Shown here piece by piece: positions 8,263 through 17,381 of a DNA stretch of 64,000 nucleotides. The notes beneath the pieces are model-generated. The model did not search any database, was not told the origin of the DNA, and saw nothing but the letters and a program-made list of their open reading frames with translations. Made by a program: the position numbers and the translations under genes. Positions within the stretch are counted from its first letter, which is position 1; each line of letters starts with the position of its first letter. The stretch comes from DASVFB01 sp963766345 (GTDB lineage: Bacteria > Actinomycetota > Thermoleophilia > Gaiellales > Gaiellaceae): the NCBI GenBank assembly GCA_963766345.1, contig CAVXZL010000015.1, positions 79,920 through 143,919 on the forward strand, read 5' to 3'.

Positions 8263-9381
8263 ATGAGACATCGTCCAGCGGCTGCAATCTTGCTCGCAGC
8301 CTTGACCGCGCTCTTCGTCGGCCAGGCGGCGGGCGCGCATACGACGGACGCGAACAAGGACGCGGTGTTCGTCCAGACGAACGAGCTGGCCGGCAACCGG
8401 GTCGTCGTCTACGACCGCGCGAAGGACGGGACGCTCACGCCGGCGGGCAGCTACGCGACGGGCGGTCTCGGCGGTGCCGCGGCGCCGGGAACCGAGACCG
8501 ATCGCATCGCGTCGCAGGGCTCGCTCGTCTACGACCGCGAGCACAAGCTGCTCTTCGCCGTGAACGCGGGCAGCAACTCGGTCTCGACGTTCAGCGTCGA
8601 CGGCGACACGCTCTCGCTCGAGAACGTCGTGCCGTCAGGAGGCCAGTTCCCGGCGAGCATCGGCGTGCACCACGATCTCGTGTACGTCCTGAACGCGGGC
8701 GGCCCGGGAACCGTGCAGGGCTTCCGCATCGGCGACGACGGGCTGACGCCGATCGCCGGCTCAACGCGCACACTCGGTCTCGCCAACACGACGCCGCCGT
8801 TCTTCCTCACGTCGCCGGGCCAGGTCGGCTTCTCGCCCGACGGGCGCCAGTTGCTCGTGACGACGAAGGGAAGCACGAGCTCGATCGACGTCTTCCAGGT
8901 CGAGCACGACGGCCTGCTCTCGCCGACGTTCGTGGCGAACCCATCCGCGACGCCGGTTCCGTTCGCCTTCACGTTCGCGCACGGCAGGCTCGTGAGCGGT
9001 GAGGCCGGCGCGAGCTCGGTCACGACGTACCGGCTCGAGCACGACGGCACGCTCAGCGGCGCGAAGTCGGCGAGCGACGGGCAGGCCGCGCTGTGCTGGA
9101 TCCAGCGTGTCGGCAAGTTCTTCTACGTCTCGAACACGGGCAGCAACACGCTCAGCTCGTTCACGATCGAGGGCGGGCAGCCGACGCTGCTTCAGGCGAT
9201 CGCGGCGACGACGGGGCCCGGCCCGATCGACCTCACCTCGCCGAAGGCCACACGGTTCCTGTACGCGGAGACGGGCAGCGGGACCGTCGAGGAGTACGCC
9301 GTCGACGGCGACGGGACGCTGACGCACCTCGGCACCGTCACCGGCCTGCCGCCGGGGATCGAGGGCATCGCCTCGAACTAG
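8263..9381 (+). CDS. secreted lactonase-family beta-propeller protein
   Basis: A 372-residue exported protein: signal peptide in the first 25 residues (RHRPAAAILLAALTALFVG, cleavage near AGAH), then repeated propeller blades with the pattern of the 6-phosphogluconolactonase-like family (PF10282): VVYDRAKDGTLTP, LLFAVNAGSNSVSTFSVDG, FFYVSNTGSNTLSSF, RFLYAETGSGTVEEYAVDGDG. Despite the family name many exported members have no proven lactonase activity. Start 8263 is preferred to ATG 8257 because it gives better spacing to the GAGGAGG site. It is divergent from the OmpR-type regulator and ends at a strong bidirectional terminator. Confidence 0.88.
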   Translation: MRHRPAAAILLAALTALFVGQAAGAHTTDANKDAVFVQTNELAGNRVVVYDRAKDGTLTPAGSYATGGLGGAAAPGTETDRIASQGSLVYDREHKLLFAVNAGSNSVSTFSVDGDTLSLENVVPSGGQFPASIGVHHDLVYVLNAGGPGTVQGFRIGDDGLTPIAGSTRTLGLANTTPPFFLTSPGQVGFSPDGRQLLVTTKGSTSSIDVFQVEHDGLLSPTFVANPSATPVPFAFTFAHGRLVSGEAGASSVTTYRLEHDGTLSGAKSASDGQAALCWIQRVGKFFYVSNTGSNTLSSFTIEGGQPTLLQAIAATTGPGPIDLTSPKATRFLYAETGSGTVEEYAVDGDGTLTHLGTVTGLPPGIEGIASN

Positions 9382-9390
9382 GAAACGCAA

Positions 9391-9424
9391 GAGCGCGCGG
9401 GGGAACGAGGTCCCCCGCGCGCTC
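9391..9424. terminator. strong bidirectional terminator, 13-bp perfect stem
   Basis: Perfect 13-bp inverted repeat (GAGCGCGCGGGGG and complement) with an 8-base loop, between the converging lactonase-like and dimethylformamidase-like genes. This is the strongest hairpin I noted in the window. Confidence 0.8.
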
Positions 9425-9445
9425 GGCGCGGCGCGTGCGGCGTCT

Positions 9446-10750
9446 CTACCCCTCGTGTGCCAGCCGTGTCCACACGTTCGAGACGACCTGCGCCACCTGC
9501 GGGTTGCCGATCGAGCCGCCGAGGCTGAAGGCGCCGGCCGCGAAGACCTGCGCGCCGTTCTTCGTCTCGTAGTAGCTCATCTCACCCGTCATGCCCTTGC
9601 CGAAGACGTCCGGGATCGTGGCCAGCACCGCCAGCCCGCGCGGCGAGGAGGAAGCCCGGTGATCGATCTCGATTCCCCCGAACGAGAACTTGTCGCCGCT
9701 CTTCAATCCAGTGCCGTCGAAGATCCAGGCGAGGGACGGCGGGTAGCGCAGGATGTACGGCTGCCCGCCGTACTTCAGCTGGTTCCAGCCGATGTACTGC
9801 ACGCCGACGAGCGCCGCCTCGGGCCGGCCGAGGTTCCGCCACGTGTCGATGCGGTGCATCGTGTCGCCGGTGATGTCGACGCGGCAGAAGAAGTTGTTCG
9901 CCGCCAGGAACATCAGGTTGCCGCCGCGGTCGCGGTAGTCGGTCACGACGTCGTACTCGTGCGTCGTCACGTACTCGTGATGACCCTCGAAGATGATCAG
10001 GTCGTAGTGACGCGCGAGGTCGGCGCCGCTGCGAATCTGCTTCAGCTCGCGGTCGGACAGGTAGTCGACGTCGTGCTGCGTCGCGATGAGCCAGCGCAGG
10101 AAGGGCTCCTCGTAGTTGCGGTAGTGGCGAGGCGTGCCGCGGTTCTCGAAGGGCCGGTGCAGCTTCGCGGTGTGATGGCTCCAGTTGCCGTACCACGTGT
10201 CGGGCTTGCCGTCGTGGTCGTCGTCGCGGAGGTTGTACGCCTGCCACGTCTGCGTCGGGAAGACGACGGCGACGCGGTGCTCGCCGAGCCGGAGCGGGCG
10301 CAGCACGAAGGGCGCGTAGCCGATGCGGCCTCGTGCGTCCTCGAGTTGCGCGTAGTAGAAGCCGGTCGCCCAGCGCCCGATGCGAACGCGCGTCTCGCGG
10401 CCCGCGACGACGTTGCCGAGGCGCCGGATCCCGCTGACCGGATCGCCGGCCATCGTGTCGTTGCCGCGGACGTGCTCCGTCTCCGTTCCGGCGTGGAAGA
10501 ACTGCAGCGTGACGTTCTTCGCGTTCGACCACATGGCGAGCCGAGCGACGTCGCCCGGCCGGTAGCTCTCGAGCGTGAACGCGGCCTGCACGGTCGGCCG
10601 CTGCGCCGGGCGCTGGCCGAGGTCGATGCCGATCAGGTCGTCGTCGTCCGCGCCCTCGATCGGATGTGTCAGCGGCGCCGCTGCGGCTCCGAGGACGACG
10701 AGCACGCAGGCGATCAGTGCGAGTGCGATATGGCGGGCCGTGGCGTTCAT
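9446..10750 (-). CDS. secreted N,N-dimethylformamidase large-subunit-like protein
   Basis: A 434-residue exported protein with a signal peptide (residues 1-25). The body matches the C-terminal domain of the N,N-dimethylformamidase large subunit (PF20254 type): VVFPTQTWQAYNLRDDDHDG, a segment with ENRGTPRHYRNYEEPFLRWL, YDLIIFEGHHEYVTTHEYD and GGNLMFLAANNFFCRVD. In true DMFase this domain carries a mononuclear iron centre made by Tyr and Glu residues; tyrosines and the FEGHHEY motif are present, but the enzymatic role of secreted relatives is unknown. The ATG has a GGAGG site. Inverted 11-bp phased repeats at 10819-10862 point toward this gene. Confidence 0.78.
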   Translation of the reverse strand: MNATARHIALALIACVLVVLGAAAAPLTHPIEGADDDDLIGIDLGQRPAQRPTVQAAFTLESYRPGDVARLAMWSNAKNVTLQFFHAGTETEHVRGNDTMAGDPVSGIRRLGNVVAGRETRVRIGRWATGFYYAQLEDARGRIGYAPFVLRPLRLGEHRVAVVFPTQTWQAYNLRDDDHDGKPDTWYGNWSHHTAKLHRPFENRGTPRHYRNYEEPFLRWLIATQHDVDYLSDRELKQIRSGADLARHYDLIIFEGHHEYVTTHEYDVVTDYRDRGGNLMFLAANNFFCRVDITGDTMHRIDTWRNLGRPEAALVGVQYIGWNQLKYGGQPYILRYPPSLAWIFDGTGLKSGDKFSFGGIEIDHRASSSPRGLAVLATIPDVFGKGMTGEMSYYETKNGAQVFAAGAFSLGGSIGNPQVAQVVSNVWTRLAHEG

Positions 10751-10818
10751 GCGAACCTCCGTGTGCTGCGCCGCCTGTCGGCGGCGCGGTGGCTGGTTCG
10801 CTCACGCTCGGTTGAGGC

Positions 10819-10862
10819 GCTAATCGGCCCTTAAGCGGTGACTAATCGTTCGCTAATCCGCT
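10819..10862 (-). promoter_or_regulatory. four 11-bp phased repeats, candidate OmpR-type regulator box
   Basis: Four consecutive 11-bp units whose minus-strand cores read CGATTAGC (10819-10826), CGCTTAAG (10830-10837), CGATTAGT (10841-10848) and GGATTAGC (10852-10859). Exact 11-bp phasing is the hallmark of OmpR/PhoB-type binding sites. On the minus strand they point at the secreted 9446-10750 gene, 68 bp away; the USP-UbiB gene starts 24 bp beyond the other end. Confidence 0.6.
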
Positions 10863-10886
10863 CCCTGTGGTCGAATAGCGGCCGGG

Positions 10887-12841
10887 GTGAAGGTCGTCGT
10901 CGCAACCGATCGGTCCGAGACCGCGCGCAAGGCCGTCGCGTGGGCGGCCGATCTCGCGCGCCGCCCCGACGGCGAGCTCGTGCTGCTCCAGGTGCTGACC
11001 GCGCCCGTCGAGGGCGCCGAGGATGCGCTCGCGGGAGACGCCGCCGAGCTGAACGGCGCACGGTCGATCGTCAAGGTCGATCCCGACATCGCAGGCGCCG
11101 TCGTCCGGGCCGTCGACGAGGAGCAGGCCGACGTGCTCGTCGTCGGCAACGCGGGCATGGGCGGACGAAAGGAGTTCCTGCTCGGCAACATCCCGAACCG
11201 CATCTCGCACGCGGCGCGCTGCACCGTCGTCATCGTCAACACGACCGACGGCGCCGTCCCGAAGCCCGAGCCGGAGCACGTCGAGGACGCGGGACTGCTG
11301 CGCCGCGCGACCCACATCGCGCGCGTCTTCGCCCGCTTCGGGCTCGACTCACGCGCAGCAGCATCGGCCGCGGACCGCGCGAGGCGGCTTCGCTCCGCGC
11401 TCGAAGAGCTCGGCCCGACGTTCGCGAAGCTCGGTCAGATCCTCTCGACGCGGCCGGACCTCGTCCCGCCCGACGTCGTCGACGAGCTGGCGAAGCTGCA
11501 GGACGACGTCGCGCCGCTGACCGAGTCCGAGATCGTCCACGTGATGGAACAGGAGCTGCAGGTGCCGTGGGAGGACGTCTTCGAGTCGATCGAGCCGGCG
11601 CCGCTCGCGGCCGGGACGATCGGCCAGGTGCACCGCGCGACGCTCGAGAACGGCGAGCACGTCATCGTCAAGGTGCAGCGGCCGCGCGCCCGAGAGGAGA
11701 TCACCCGCGACCTCGGTCTGCTCGAGCTCTTCGCCGAGAAGGCGCTCGAGCGCGAGGCGCTGCGCGGCGCCGTGGACATCCCGGCGCTCGTGCAACACCT
11801 TTCCGACTCGCTGAGGCGCGAGCTCGACTTCCTTCAGGAGGCGGAGCACATCGAGCGCATGCGTGAGGTGCTCGCGCCGTACACGCGGCTCGCCGTGCCG
11901 CGGCCTCTACCGCGACCTGTCGACGTCGCGGCTGCTCGTGCTCGAGTTCGTCGACGGGGCGCCGCTCCGCGAGTCGGTCGACAGCCCCGAGCGTCGCGAG
12001 GCCGGGCGCCAGCTGCTCGAGGCGTTCTACAAGCAGGTGCTGATCGAGGGCTTCTTCCACGCCGATCCGCACCCGGGCAACCTGCTGTGGACCGGCGAGA
12101 AGATCGTGCTGCTCGACCTCGGCATGGTCGGCGAGCTCGGGCCCGAGGCGCGCGAGCTGCTGATCGTCCTGCTGCTCGCGTTCGCGCGGAACGACCCGCA
12201 GTTCCTCTCCGAGGCGGTGCTGATGCTCGGCGGCGACGACCGGCGCGCCGACATCGACATGGAGGCGCTCGAGCGCGACTTCTCCGAGTTCATTGAGCGC
12301 TTCCACGTCGCTTCGCTGCAGGACATCGAGATCGGCCCGATGCTCGACGGGATGATCCGCATCGCCGCGGCGCACGGCATCCGCCTGCCCGCATCGCTTG
12401 CGTTGAGCGGCAAGGCGTTCGGGCAGGTGCAGCTCGCGATCGCGGAGCTCGATCCGTCGCTGAACCCGTTCCAGGTCGTCGGGGACTTCCTCGCGCGGAA
12501 CGTGCGCGACCGGGTGATCCGGCAGGCCGATCCGCAGCGCTGGTTCTACGAGGGGCAGAAGCTCAAGCTGCGCGCGACGCGGCTGATCGAGGCGATCGAG
12601 CGGGCGACCGGCGCGCGTCCCGGGCCGAAGCTGCAGGTCGACTTCCTCGGCTCGACGGGACATCGAGCAGGCGATCAGCCGCGCGGGCCGGCGGCTTGCG
12701 CTCGCGGCGCTCGCAGCGGCGAGCCTCGTCGGCAGCGCGATGACCGCGGCGACCTCGACCGCGAACTGGGTGCCCATCGTGTTCGGCATCGCCGGCGCCA
12801 TGATCGGCGCATGGCTCCTCGTCGACGTCGCCCGTCGTTAG
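10887..12841 (+). CDS. universal stress protein-UbiB/ABC1 kinase fusion (two apparent frameshifts)
   Basis: About 650 residues spread over three frames. Residues 1-130 are a UspA domain (VVVATDRSETARKAVAWA; nucleotide loop GNAGMGGRKEFLLGNIPNR). From about residue 160 comes the UbiB/ABC1/ADCK atypical kinase: KLGQILSTRPDLVP (KxGQ motif), AAGTIGQVHRATL (Ala-rich loop), IVKVQRP, FHADPHPGNLL and LDLGMVGELG. The C-terminus has two hydrophobic helices typical of UbiB. One extra base near 11903-11906 separates the N-lobe from the C-lobe, and a second near 12650 separates the membrane tail. Both sides of each break are well conserved, so sequence error is likelier than decay. The GTG at 10887 starts the Usp part. 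Fusion of Usp to UbiB is unusual; UbiB proteins support quinone or lipid metabolism. Confidence 0.85.
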
Positions 12842-12927
12842 CGCGCGCGGCGCAGCCGTCGGTCGAGCAGGTACGCGCCGACGGCCATCACCCAACCGAG
12901 CACGAGCCGCTCCAGCCGCCGCTTCAC
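12838..12927 (-). CDS. possible 29-residue membrane-associated peptide
   Basis: A GTG-started reading of 29 codons giving a basic start (KRRLERL), a hydrophobic core (VLGWVMAVGAYLL) and a basic end (DRRLRRAR). That pattern suits a tiny inner-membrane peptide. Its stop overlaps the end of the convergent UbiB gene by 4 bases, an arrangement usual for real genes here. No homologue is recognised and the ribosome site is weak, so it may be fortuitous. Confidence 0.3.
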   Translation of the reverse strand: MKRRLERLVLGWVMAVGAYLLDRRLRRAR

Positions 12928-13401
12928 ACGACGATCGTATTGCCGCGTCCGCAGACGCGGGACGATGCCATTGCCGTGGAACCCTGCATCGTCGTCATCG
13001 CGACGATCGCCAAAGTGCTTTCCCTGGCCGCGAATAGCGCGACGGCATCGTTCGTCATTCTCAACGTGGGACGTTATGCGCCGCCTCTCCATCTCTCGTG
13101 CTCGGGGGTCACTGCACGTTGGTGACGCGGCTTCAGCAGACGAAGATGTCGCAGTTCGGCCTGACGCGCCGGCGGCTGGCCGACCTGAAGGCTGCGGGCA
13201 GCGATGTCTCGTCTTCCTCGGTGACATACGCGGGACGCACGGTGACCTTGGGGTCGGGCGCGCACGTCTCGCGGCGCCTCGCCCGCGTTCTCCACGTGTT
13301 CGCTCTGATCGTCCGGGCGTACGTCTAGATGCTGCGCGGACGCTCTGGGATCCGTTCCTCGAGCACTGGCGCCGGGCAATCGTCTCTTCGCTCGCTGCTC
13401 C
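12928..13401. other. gene-poor stretch, nothing recognised
   Basis: About 470 bases between the small ORF and the collagen-like gene. Open readings exist on both strands (for example 13098-13328 plus) but their products show no domain, signal peptide or sensible composition. GC is slightly lower than in flanking genes. I see no RNA gene, repeat or terminator. Confidence 0.5.
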
Positions 13402-14109
13402 CTAGGCGGCAGTCACCGCCCACGATCCCTGAAGCCAGAAGTCACCCACTGTCACGGACGTGATTCCGATCCCGAAGCCCCGCAGCGCCGTTGCCGCGCA
13501 CGAGGGGTCGTTCGTGTGCGCGGGGTTGAAGACGCACACCCCCGAGACGTTCGCGCCGTCGGCCTCGTAGAGGCACAGGTGGCCCGGTTGAGCCATCGGG
13601 TTGGTCGGCGTTCCCGGACACTCGGACGGCGGGGTCGCTCCGAGCTCGATGTAGTGGACCGTCGGGAAGTCCGCCATGACCCACCCGAACGACACTCCCT
13701 CCTGCGCGATCGAGTCCGCGTCGGAAGCCGTGCCGCCGGGCGCAAACATGCCCTTGGCCGTCTTGCCGCTCGGGAGCGCATTGTTGTACGGCCACGGGTC
13801 GCCCACGGCGCCCTTGTCGCCCTTCGGCCCCTGCGGGCCGGTCGCGCCCTGCGGGCCGGCGGCGCCCTGCGGGCCGGCCGCGCCCTGCGGCCCTGCCTCG
13901 CCCTGCACGCCTCTCGGTCCAGCGTTGCCCTTCAACGCGATCAAGGCACTCTTCGACATGTCGACCTTCTGGAGCGATCCGTTGACGACGTGCTGAGAGC
14001 TGATGCTGTTCCTGGGAATCTTTAAAGCCGCGTAGCCCGTCCCGCCCAAGGCGACGAACAGTGCGATGAGCGCGATGACCATGGACGGCGTCGGCCTGAC
14101 CTTCCGCAT
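13402..14109 (-). CDS. exported collagen-like repeat protein
   Basis: A 235-residue protein. The N-terminus RKVRPTPSMVIALIALFVALGG is a signal or anchor helix that recurs in Thermoleophilia surface proteins, followed by TGYAALKIPRNSIS. Residues about 65-100 are Gly-X-Y collagen-like triplets (GPRGVQGEAGPQGAAG and repeats of GPQGAAGPQG, GPQGPKGDKG). The C-terminal 130 residues with four cysteines form an unrecognised extracellular domain. ATG 14109 was chosen because it sits 9 bases from a GAGGAGG site; GTG 14118 would overlap that site. The likely role is a cell-surface stalk or adhesin; this is inference. Confidence 0.85.
   Translation of the reverse strand: MRKVRPTPSMVIALIALFVALGGTGYAALKIPRNSISSQHVVNGSLQKVDMSKSALIALKGNAGPRGVQGEAGPQGAAGPQGAAGPQGATGPQGPKGDKGAVGDPWPYNNALPSGKTAKGMFAPGGTASDADSIAQEGVSFGWVMADFPTVHYIELGATPPSECPGTPTNPMAQPGHLCLYEADGANVSGVCVFNPAHTNDPSCAATALRGFGIGITSVTVGDFWLQGSWAVTAA
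13831..13902 (-). repeat. 18-bp tandem repeat encoding Gly-Pro-Gln triplets
   Basis: Four consecutive 18-bp units beginning CTGCGGGCC (13831, 13849, 13867, 13885), the last one diverged. They encode the collagen-like GPQGAx repeats of the gene above and could change copy number by slippage. Confidence 0.8.
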
Positions 14110-14175
14110 CGCTGACACCTCCTCAGTTCATCCTCTGCACACGATGCGGCGTCGCACATCCGCGGATTCACTGGT

Positions 14176-15687
14176 TCACCGCCGCGCCGGGAGCAGCGCG
14201 CGCAGGTTGTCGATCGTGTCCGCCTCGTCCGCGTTCTTGTCCGGGCGGTAGCGCTTGACGCGCGCGAAGCGAAGCGCGACACCGCCGGGATAACGCGTCG
14301 AGGCCTGCACGCCGTCCAGCGCGATCTCGACGACGAGCTCGGGACGAGCGAAGACGGCGATGCCCCGACGCTCGGTCTCGCGGTCGAGCAACTCCTTCGT
14401 CTGCCACGCGAGCAGCTCGTCGGTCAAGCCCTTGAAGCACTTGCCGACCATGACGAACCCTCCGGTGGCGGCGTCGCGGGCGCCGAGGTGCAGGTTCGAG
14501 AGGAAGCCCTGCCGGCGCCCGTGACCCCACTCCGCGCCGAGCACGACGAGGTCGTACGTACGCACCGGCTTCACCTTGCGCCAGGCCTTGCCGCGGCGGC
14601 CGGCGGCGTACGGCGACGACGTGTCCTTGACGACGACGCCCTCGTGGCCGGCCGCGAGCGCGTCGTCGAGGACGCGCTGCGCCTCCTCGGCGTCCGACGT
14701 CAGCACGCCGGGCATCTTGAGCCGAGGCGCGACTGCCTCGAGCCTCGCGGCACGTTCCTCGAGCGGCACGTCGAGAAGGTCGTCGCCGTCGAGGTGCAAC
14801 ACGTCGAAGAGGAACGTCGCGACGCCTTCCGGCGGCGCGTCGGAGTCGATCTGCGCCACCGTCTCCTGGAACGGCGCGGGGCCGCTGTCGGTCATCCAGA
14901 TCGCCTCGCCGTCGAAGACCGCCTGCTGCACGGGCAGCGCGCGAGCCGCGTCGACGATGCCCGGCAGCGCCTCCGTGATGTCGTTGAGGTTGCGCGTGTA
15001 CACGCGTACGTCGTCCCCGCGCCGGTGAATCTGGATTCGGATCCCGTCGAGCTTCCACTCCACCGAGGACAGCTCGAACCCGGTCATGGCGTCGGCCACG
15101 CTCTCGGCGGTCGAGGCAAGCATCGGCAGGACCGGCCGGAAGAGCTCGAACCCGACCTCGCGCAGGCCGGTCTCGCCTTCCGTCAGCGCGATGTCCGCGG
15201 TGCGCGTGAGGTCGCCGGACAGCATGAAAGCGCGCCGCGCCAGGTCGGCCGGCACCTCCGCCGCCCTGGCGATCGCGTCGACGAGCAGCCCGGCGAGCGC
15301 GCCCTGCCGCAGCTCGCCCGTGAACAGCCGCTTGACGAAGTCCGCCTCGTCGGCGGTCGCGCGCGACAGGAGCCGGACGAGCAACTCCCTGCGCCGTGCC
15401 GACGAGCCGCCTCCCGTCGTGCGCTGGATCTCCGAGATCGTCGCGTCGAGCTCGCCGACGCCGAGCGAGGGCTCGTCCGCGGGAGCGACCTCGATGCCGA
15501 ACACCTTCGAGTAGCCGACACCGACGCGGCCCTGCCGCGGAACGCCCGAGAGGAAGCCGGCCACGACCGGCACCTCGTCGGCGTCGAGCGCCCGCAGCAC
15601 GTCCGCGAGCAGCGCGATCTTCTGCGAGCGCGAGCTCGTCTCGCCGACGCGGCGCGAGGCCGCGACCACGTCGGCGAGCAGAGTCAC
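14176..15687 (-). CDS. ligB: ATP-dependent DNA ligase (LigB type)
   Basis: A 503-residue ligase of the actinobacterial LigB class, close to the usual length. The N-terminal 190 residues form the DNA-binding domain (LADVVAASRRVGETSSRSQK, FLSGVPRQGRVGVGYS). The nucleotidyltransferase domain starts near 205 with motif I EWKLDGIRIQIHR, where Lys212 takes AMP; later come FDGEAIW (motif III region), FLFDVLHLDG, HEGVVVKDTSSPY (motif IV) and AWRKVKP (motif V). The OB domain ends with RFARVKRYRPDKNADEADT. It seals nicks as a repair ligase alongside an expected NAD-dependent LigA elsewhere. It lies 20 bases downstream of the substrate-binding protein gene on the same strand. Confidence 0.95.
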   Translation of the reverse strand: MTLLADVVAASRRVGETSSRSQKIALLADVLRALDADEVPVVAGFLSGVPRQGRVGVGYSKVFGIEVAPADEPSLGVGELDATISEIQRTTGGGSSARRRELLVRLLSRATADEADFVKRLFTGELRQGALAGLLVDAIARAAEVPADLARRAFMLSGDLTRTADIALTEGETGLREVGFELFRPVLPMLASTAESVADAMTGFELSSVEWKLDGIRIQIHRRGDDVRVYTRNLNDITEALPGIVDAARALPVQQAVFDGEAIWMTDSGPAPFQETVAQIDSDAPPEGVATFLFDVLHLDGDDLLDVPLEERAARLEAVAPRLKMPGVLTSDAEEAQRVLDDALAAGHEGVVVKDTSSPYAAGRRGKAWRKVKPVRTYDLVVLGAEWGHGRRQGFLSNLHLGARDAATGGFVMVGKCFKGLTDELLAWQTKELLDRETERRGIAVFARPELVVEIALDGVQASTRYPGGVALRFARVKRYRPDKNADEADTIDNLRALLPARR

Positions 15688-15707
15688 GGCGAAGCGCTAC
15701 GTCGTGG

Positions 15708-17279
15708 CTACTTCTTCTTCACGATCGTGAACCTGGCGAACGACGTCTTCGAGCGGTTGTCCTGCGCGTCGATCCCGACCGCTCGAAGGATGTGCTTGCC
15801 GTACTTCAGCGTCGCGCGCACGGTCTTCCCGCAGTCGTGCAGCTTCTGCTTGTCGAATCCGCACTCGAAGTGAACGGGCGGCGAGACGTTCCCCGGATCG
15901 CGTGAACGCAAGGTGAAGACGACCCGTCGCGAGGCCTGCGTGCGCTTGCCGCCGATCGTCGGCTTCGCGGGCGGCGTGAGGTCGAGGGACAGGATGCGCC
16001 CGTGCAGGTTGCGGTACTGGCGCTGGACGGTCAGCGTGCTGTTGATGTACTTGTAGAAGTCGTACGTCGCCGACGCGGGATCGCCCTTCGCGTCCCAGTC
16101 GATCGAGCCGGCGATGCCCTCGTAGTTGATGTCCTTGCCCGCACGCAAGGCCTTGATCGCCGCCGGCAGCTGCAGAAAGTTGTACTTCACTCCGGGCGGG
16201 CCGCTCACCGCGCGCAGCTTCGCGGCGATCGCCTTGCCGTTGTTGGACTTCGCCGCGATCGCGCCGAGGATGCACATCATCGCGGAGTCGAACTCGTTGA
16301 CGTCCAGCGACTGCCGCTGCGCGTTTCCCGGGAACTGGGTGTACATCGTGTCGAAGGAGTTCGTCAGTGCAGCGCCGAGCGGAACCGCGGGCCGCGTCCC
16401 GCGCGCGCCCTCCATCGAGTCCTTCGGAACCGTCGACGGGATCGTCGCCGGCTGCCCGCCGCCGACGAACAGTTTCGTCGCGTCGAATTTGCCCGTGCGC
16501 AGGAGCGCCGCCCCGACCTTCGCGTACGTCGCGGGGAAGTCGAGGATCACCCACGCGTCTGGGTTGCCCGAGACGATCTGTTGCGCCTCGGAGTCGTAGC
16601 TCGCCGCGCCCGGGTCGTACAGCACCGGGCCGTGCGTCTCCTTGCCGCCGAGCTTCTTCCAGGCTGCCTCGGTCGATTTGATCAGGCCGGCGCCGAACGC
16701 GTCGTTGCGAGCCGCGAACGAGACGGTCTTGCCCTTGCCGATCTCCTTCTGCAGCGCGGCCGCGAGCACCGGTCCCTGCAGAACGTCGGACGGTGCGACG
16801 CGGAAGACGAGCCCCTTGTCGTCGAGGTCGGTGATAGTCGCGCTCGTCGAGGCAGGCGCGATCTGCGCGACGCCGGCCGGAACCGTGGCGCCGTTCGCGA
16901 TCGCGATCGTGCTCGCGGACTGGATCGAGCCGGCGATGCAGGTGGCCCCGTCGCCGATCAGCTTGCGTGCCGCGTTCACCGCGGACGTCGGCGTCGAACC
17001 GTCGTCGGCGGAGTCGATCTTGATCGTGACGTCCTTGACGCCGTCGCGAAGGAGCGCCTTGTTGGCGAGGTCGACGGCCATCTCGGCACTCTTCTGGAAC
17101 GCCGGCCCGAAGACCGCGCCGTCGCCGGTCTGGGAGAGAGTCGTGCCGACCGTGAGCGTGAATCCCGCCTTCCGCGCCGCAGCGCTGTCGGGATGAGCGG
17201 CGGCGCTACCGCCGACGGTGACCGCGATGACTCCGGCAATCGCGAGAACGCCGAGCCGACGCGCGAGGTGCGCCTGCAT
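15708..17279 (-). CDS. branched-chain amino acid type ABC substrate-binding protein with extra C-terminal domain
   Basis: A 523-residue exported protein. Residues 1-28 are a signal peptide, about 35-430 a Peripla_BP_6 (LivJ-like) binding domain (GTTLSQTGDGAVFGPAFQ, GSIQSASTIAIANGATVP, LYDPGAASYDSEAQQI). The last 90 residues are an extra domain with two cysteines (FECGFDKQKLHDC) and GKHILRAVGIDAQDN, the pattern of an Ig-like module common on exported Thermoleophilia proteins. LivJ proteins are normally near 380-430 residues, so the appendage is unusual. It is divergent from liv operon 1 (17382-21241) and is its likely binding component. The ligand is unknown. Confidence 0.88.
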   Translation of the reverse strand: MQAHLARRLGVLAIAGVIAVTVGGSAAAHPDSAAARKAGFTLTVGTTLSQTGDGAVFGPAFQKSAEMAVDLANKALLRDGVKDVTIKIDSADDGSTPTSAVNAARKLIGDGATCIAGSIQSASTIAIANGATVPAGVAQIAPASTSATITDLDDKGLVFRVAPSDVLQGPVLAAALQKEIGKGKTVSFAARNDAFGAGLIKSTEAAWKKLGGKETHGPVLYDPGAASYDSEAQQIVSGNPDAWVILDFPATYAKVGAALLRTGKFDATKLFVGGGQPATIPSTVPKDSMEGARGTRPAVPLGAALTNSFDTMYTQFPGNAQRQSLDVNEFDSAMMCILGAIAAKSNNGKAIAAKLRAVSGPPGVKYNFLQLPAAIKALRAGKDINYEGIAGSIDWDAKGDPASATYDFYKYINSTLTVQRQYRNLHGRILSLDLTPPAKPTIGGKRTQASRRVVFTLRSRDPGNVSPPVHFECGFDKQKLHDCGKTVRATLKYGKHILRAVGIDAQDNRSKTSFARFTIVKKK

Positions 17280-17381
17280 GCTCTTCCTCCCTGTTCGTAG
17301 GCCCCGAGCCTGGTTTGATAGGCGACCTTACCGCACGGTCAAAGCGGAATCCACACTCCAGAATCCACACCAGGAGAGCCC

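Noticed and set aside
10887..12841. Programmed ribosomal frameshifting in the UbiB fusion
   Set aside because: No slippery heptamer or downstream pseudoknot is evident, two shifts would be needed, and unrelated genes in the window show the same one-base change.
11863..13125. Separate UbiB-like gene starting at GTG 11863
   Set aside because: It begins inside the kinase N-lobe and the upstream frame supplies the missing KxGQ and Ala-rich motifs; one frameshifted gene is simpler.
12965..13405. Open frames in the gene-poor stretch as a small secreted protein
   Set aside because: No signal peptide, ribosome site or domain; residues look like random GC-rich translation.
13831..13902. Tandem 18-bp repeat as a possible CRISPR or minisatellite
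   Set aside because: Units are contiguous without spacers and encode collagen-like triplets in frame, so it is a coding repeat.
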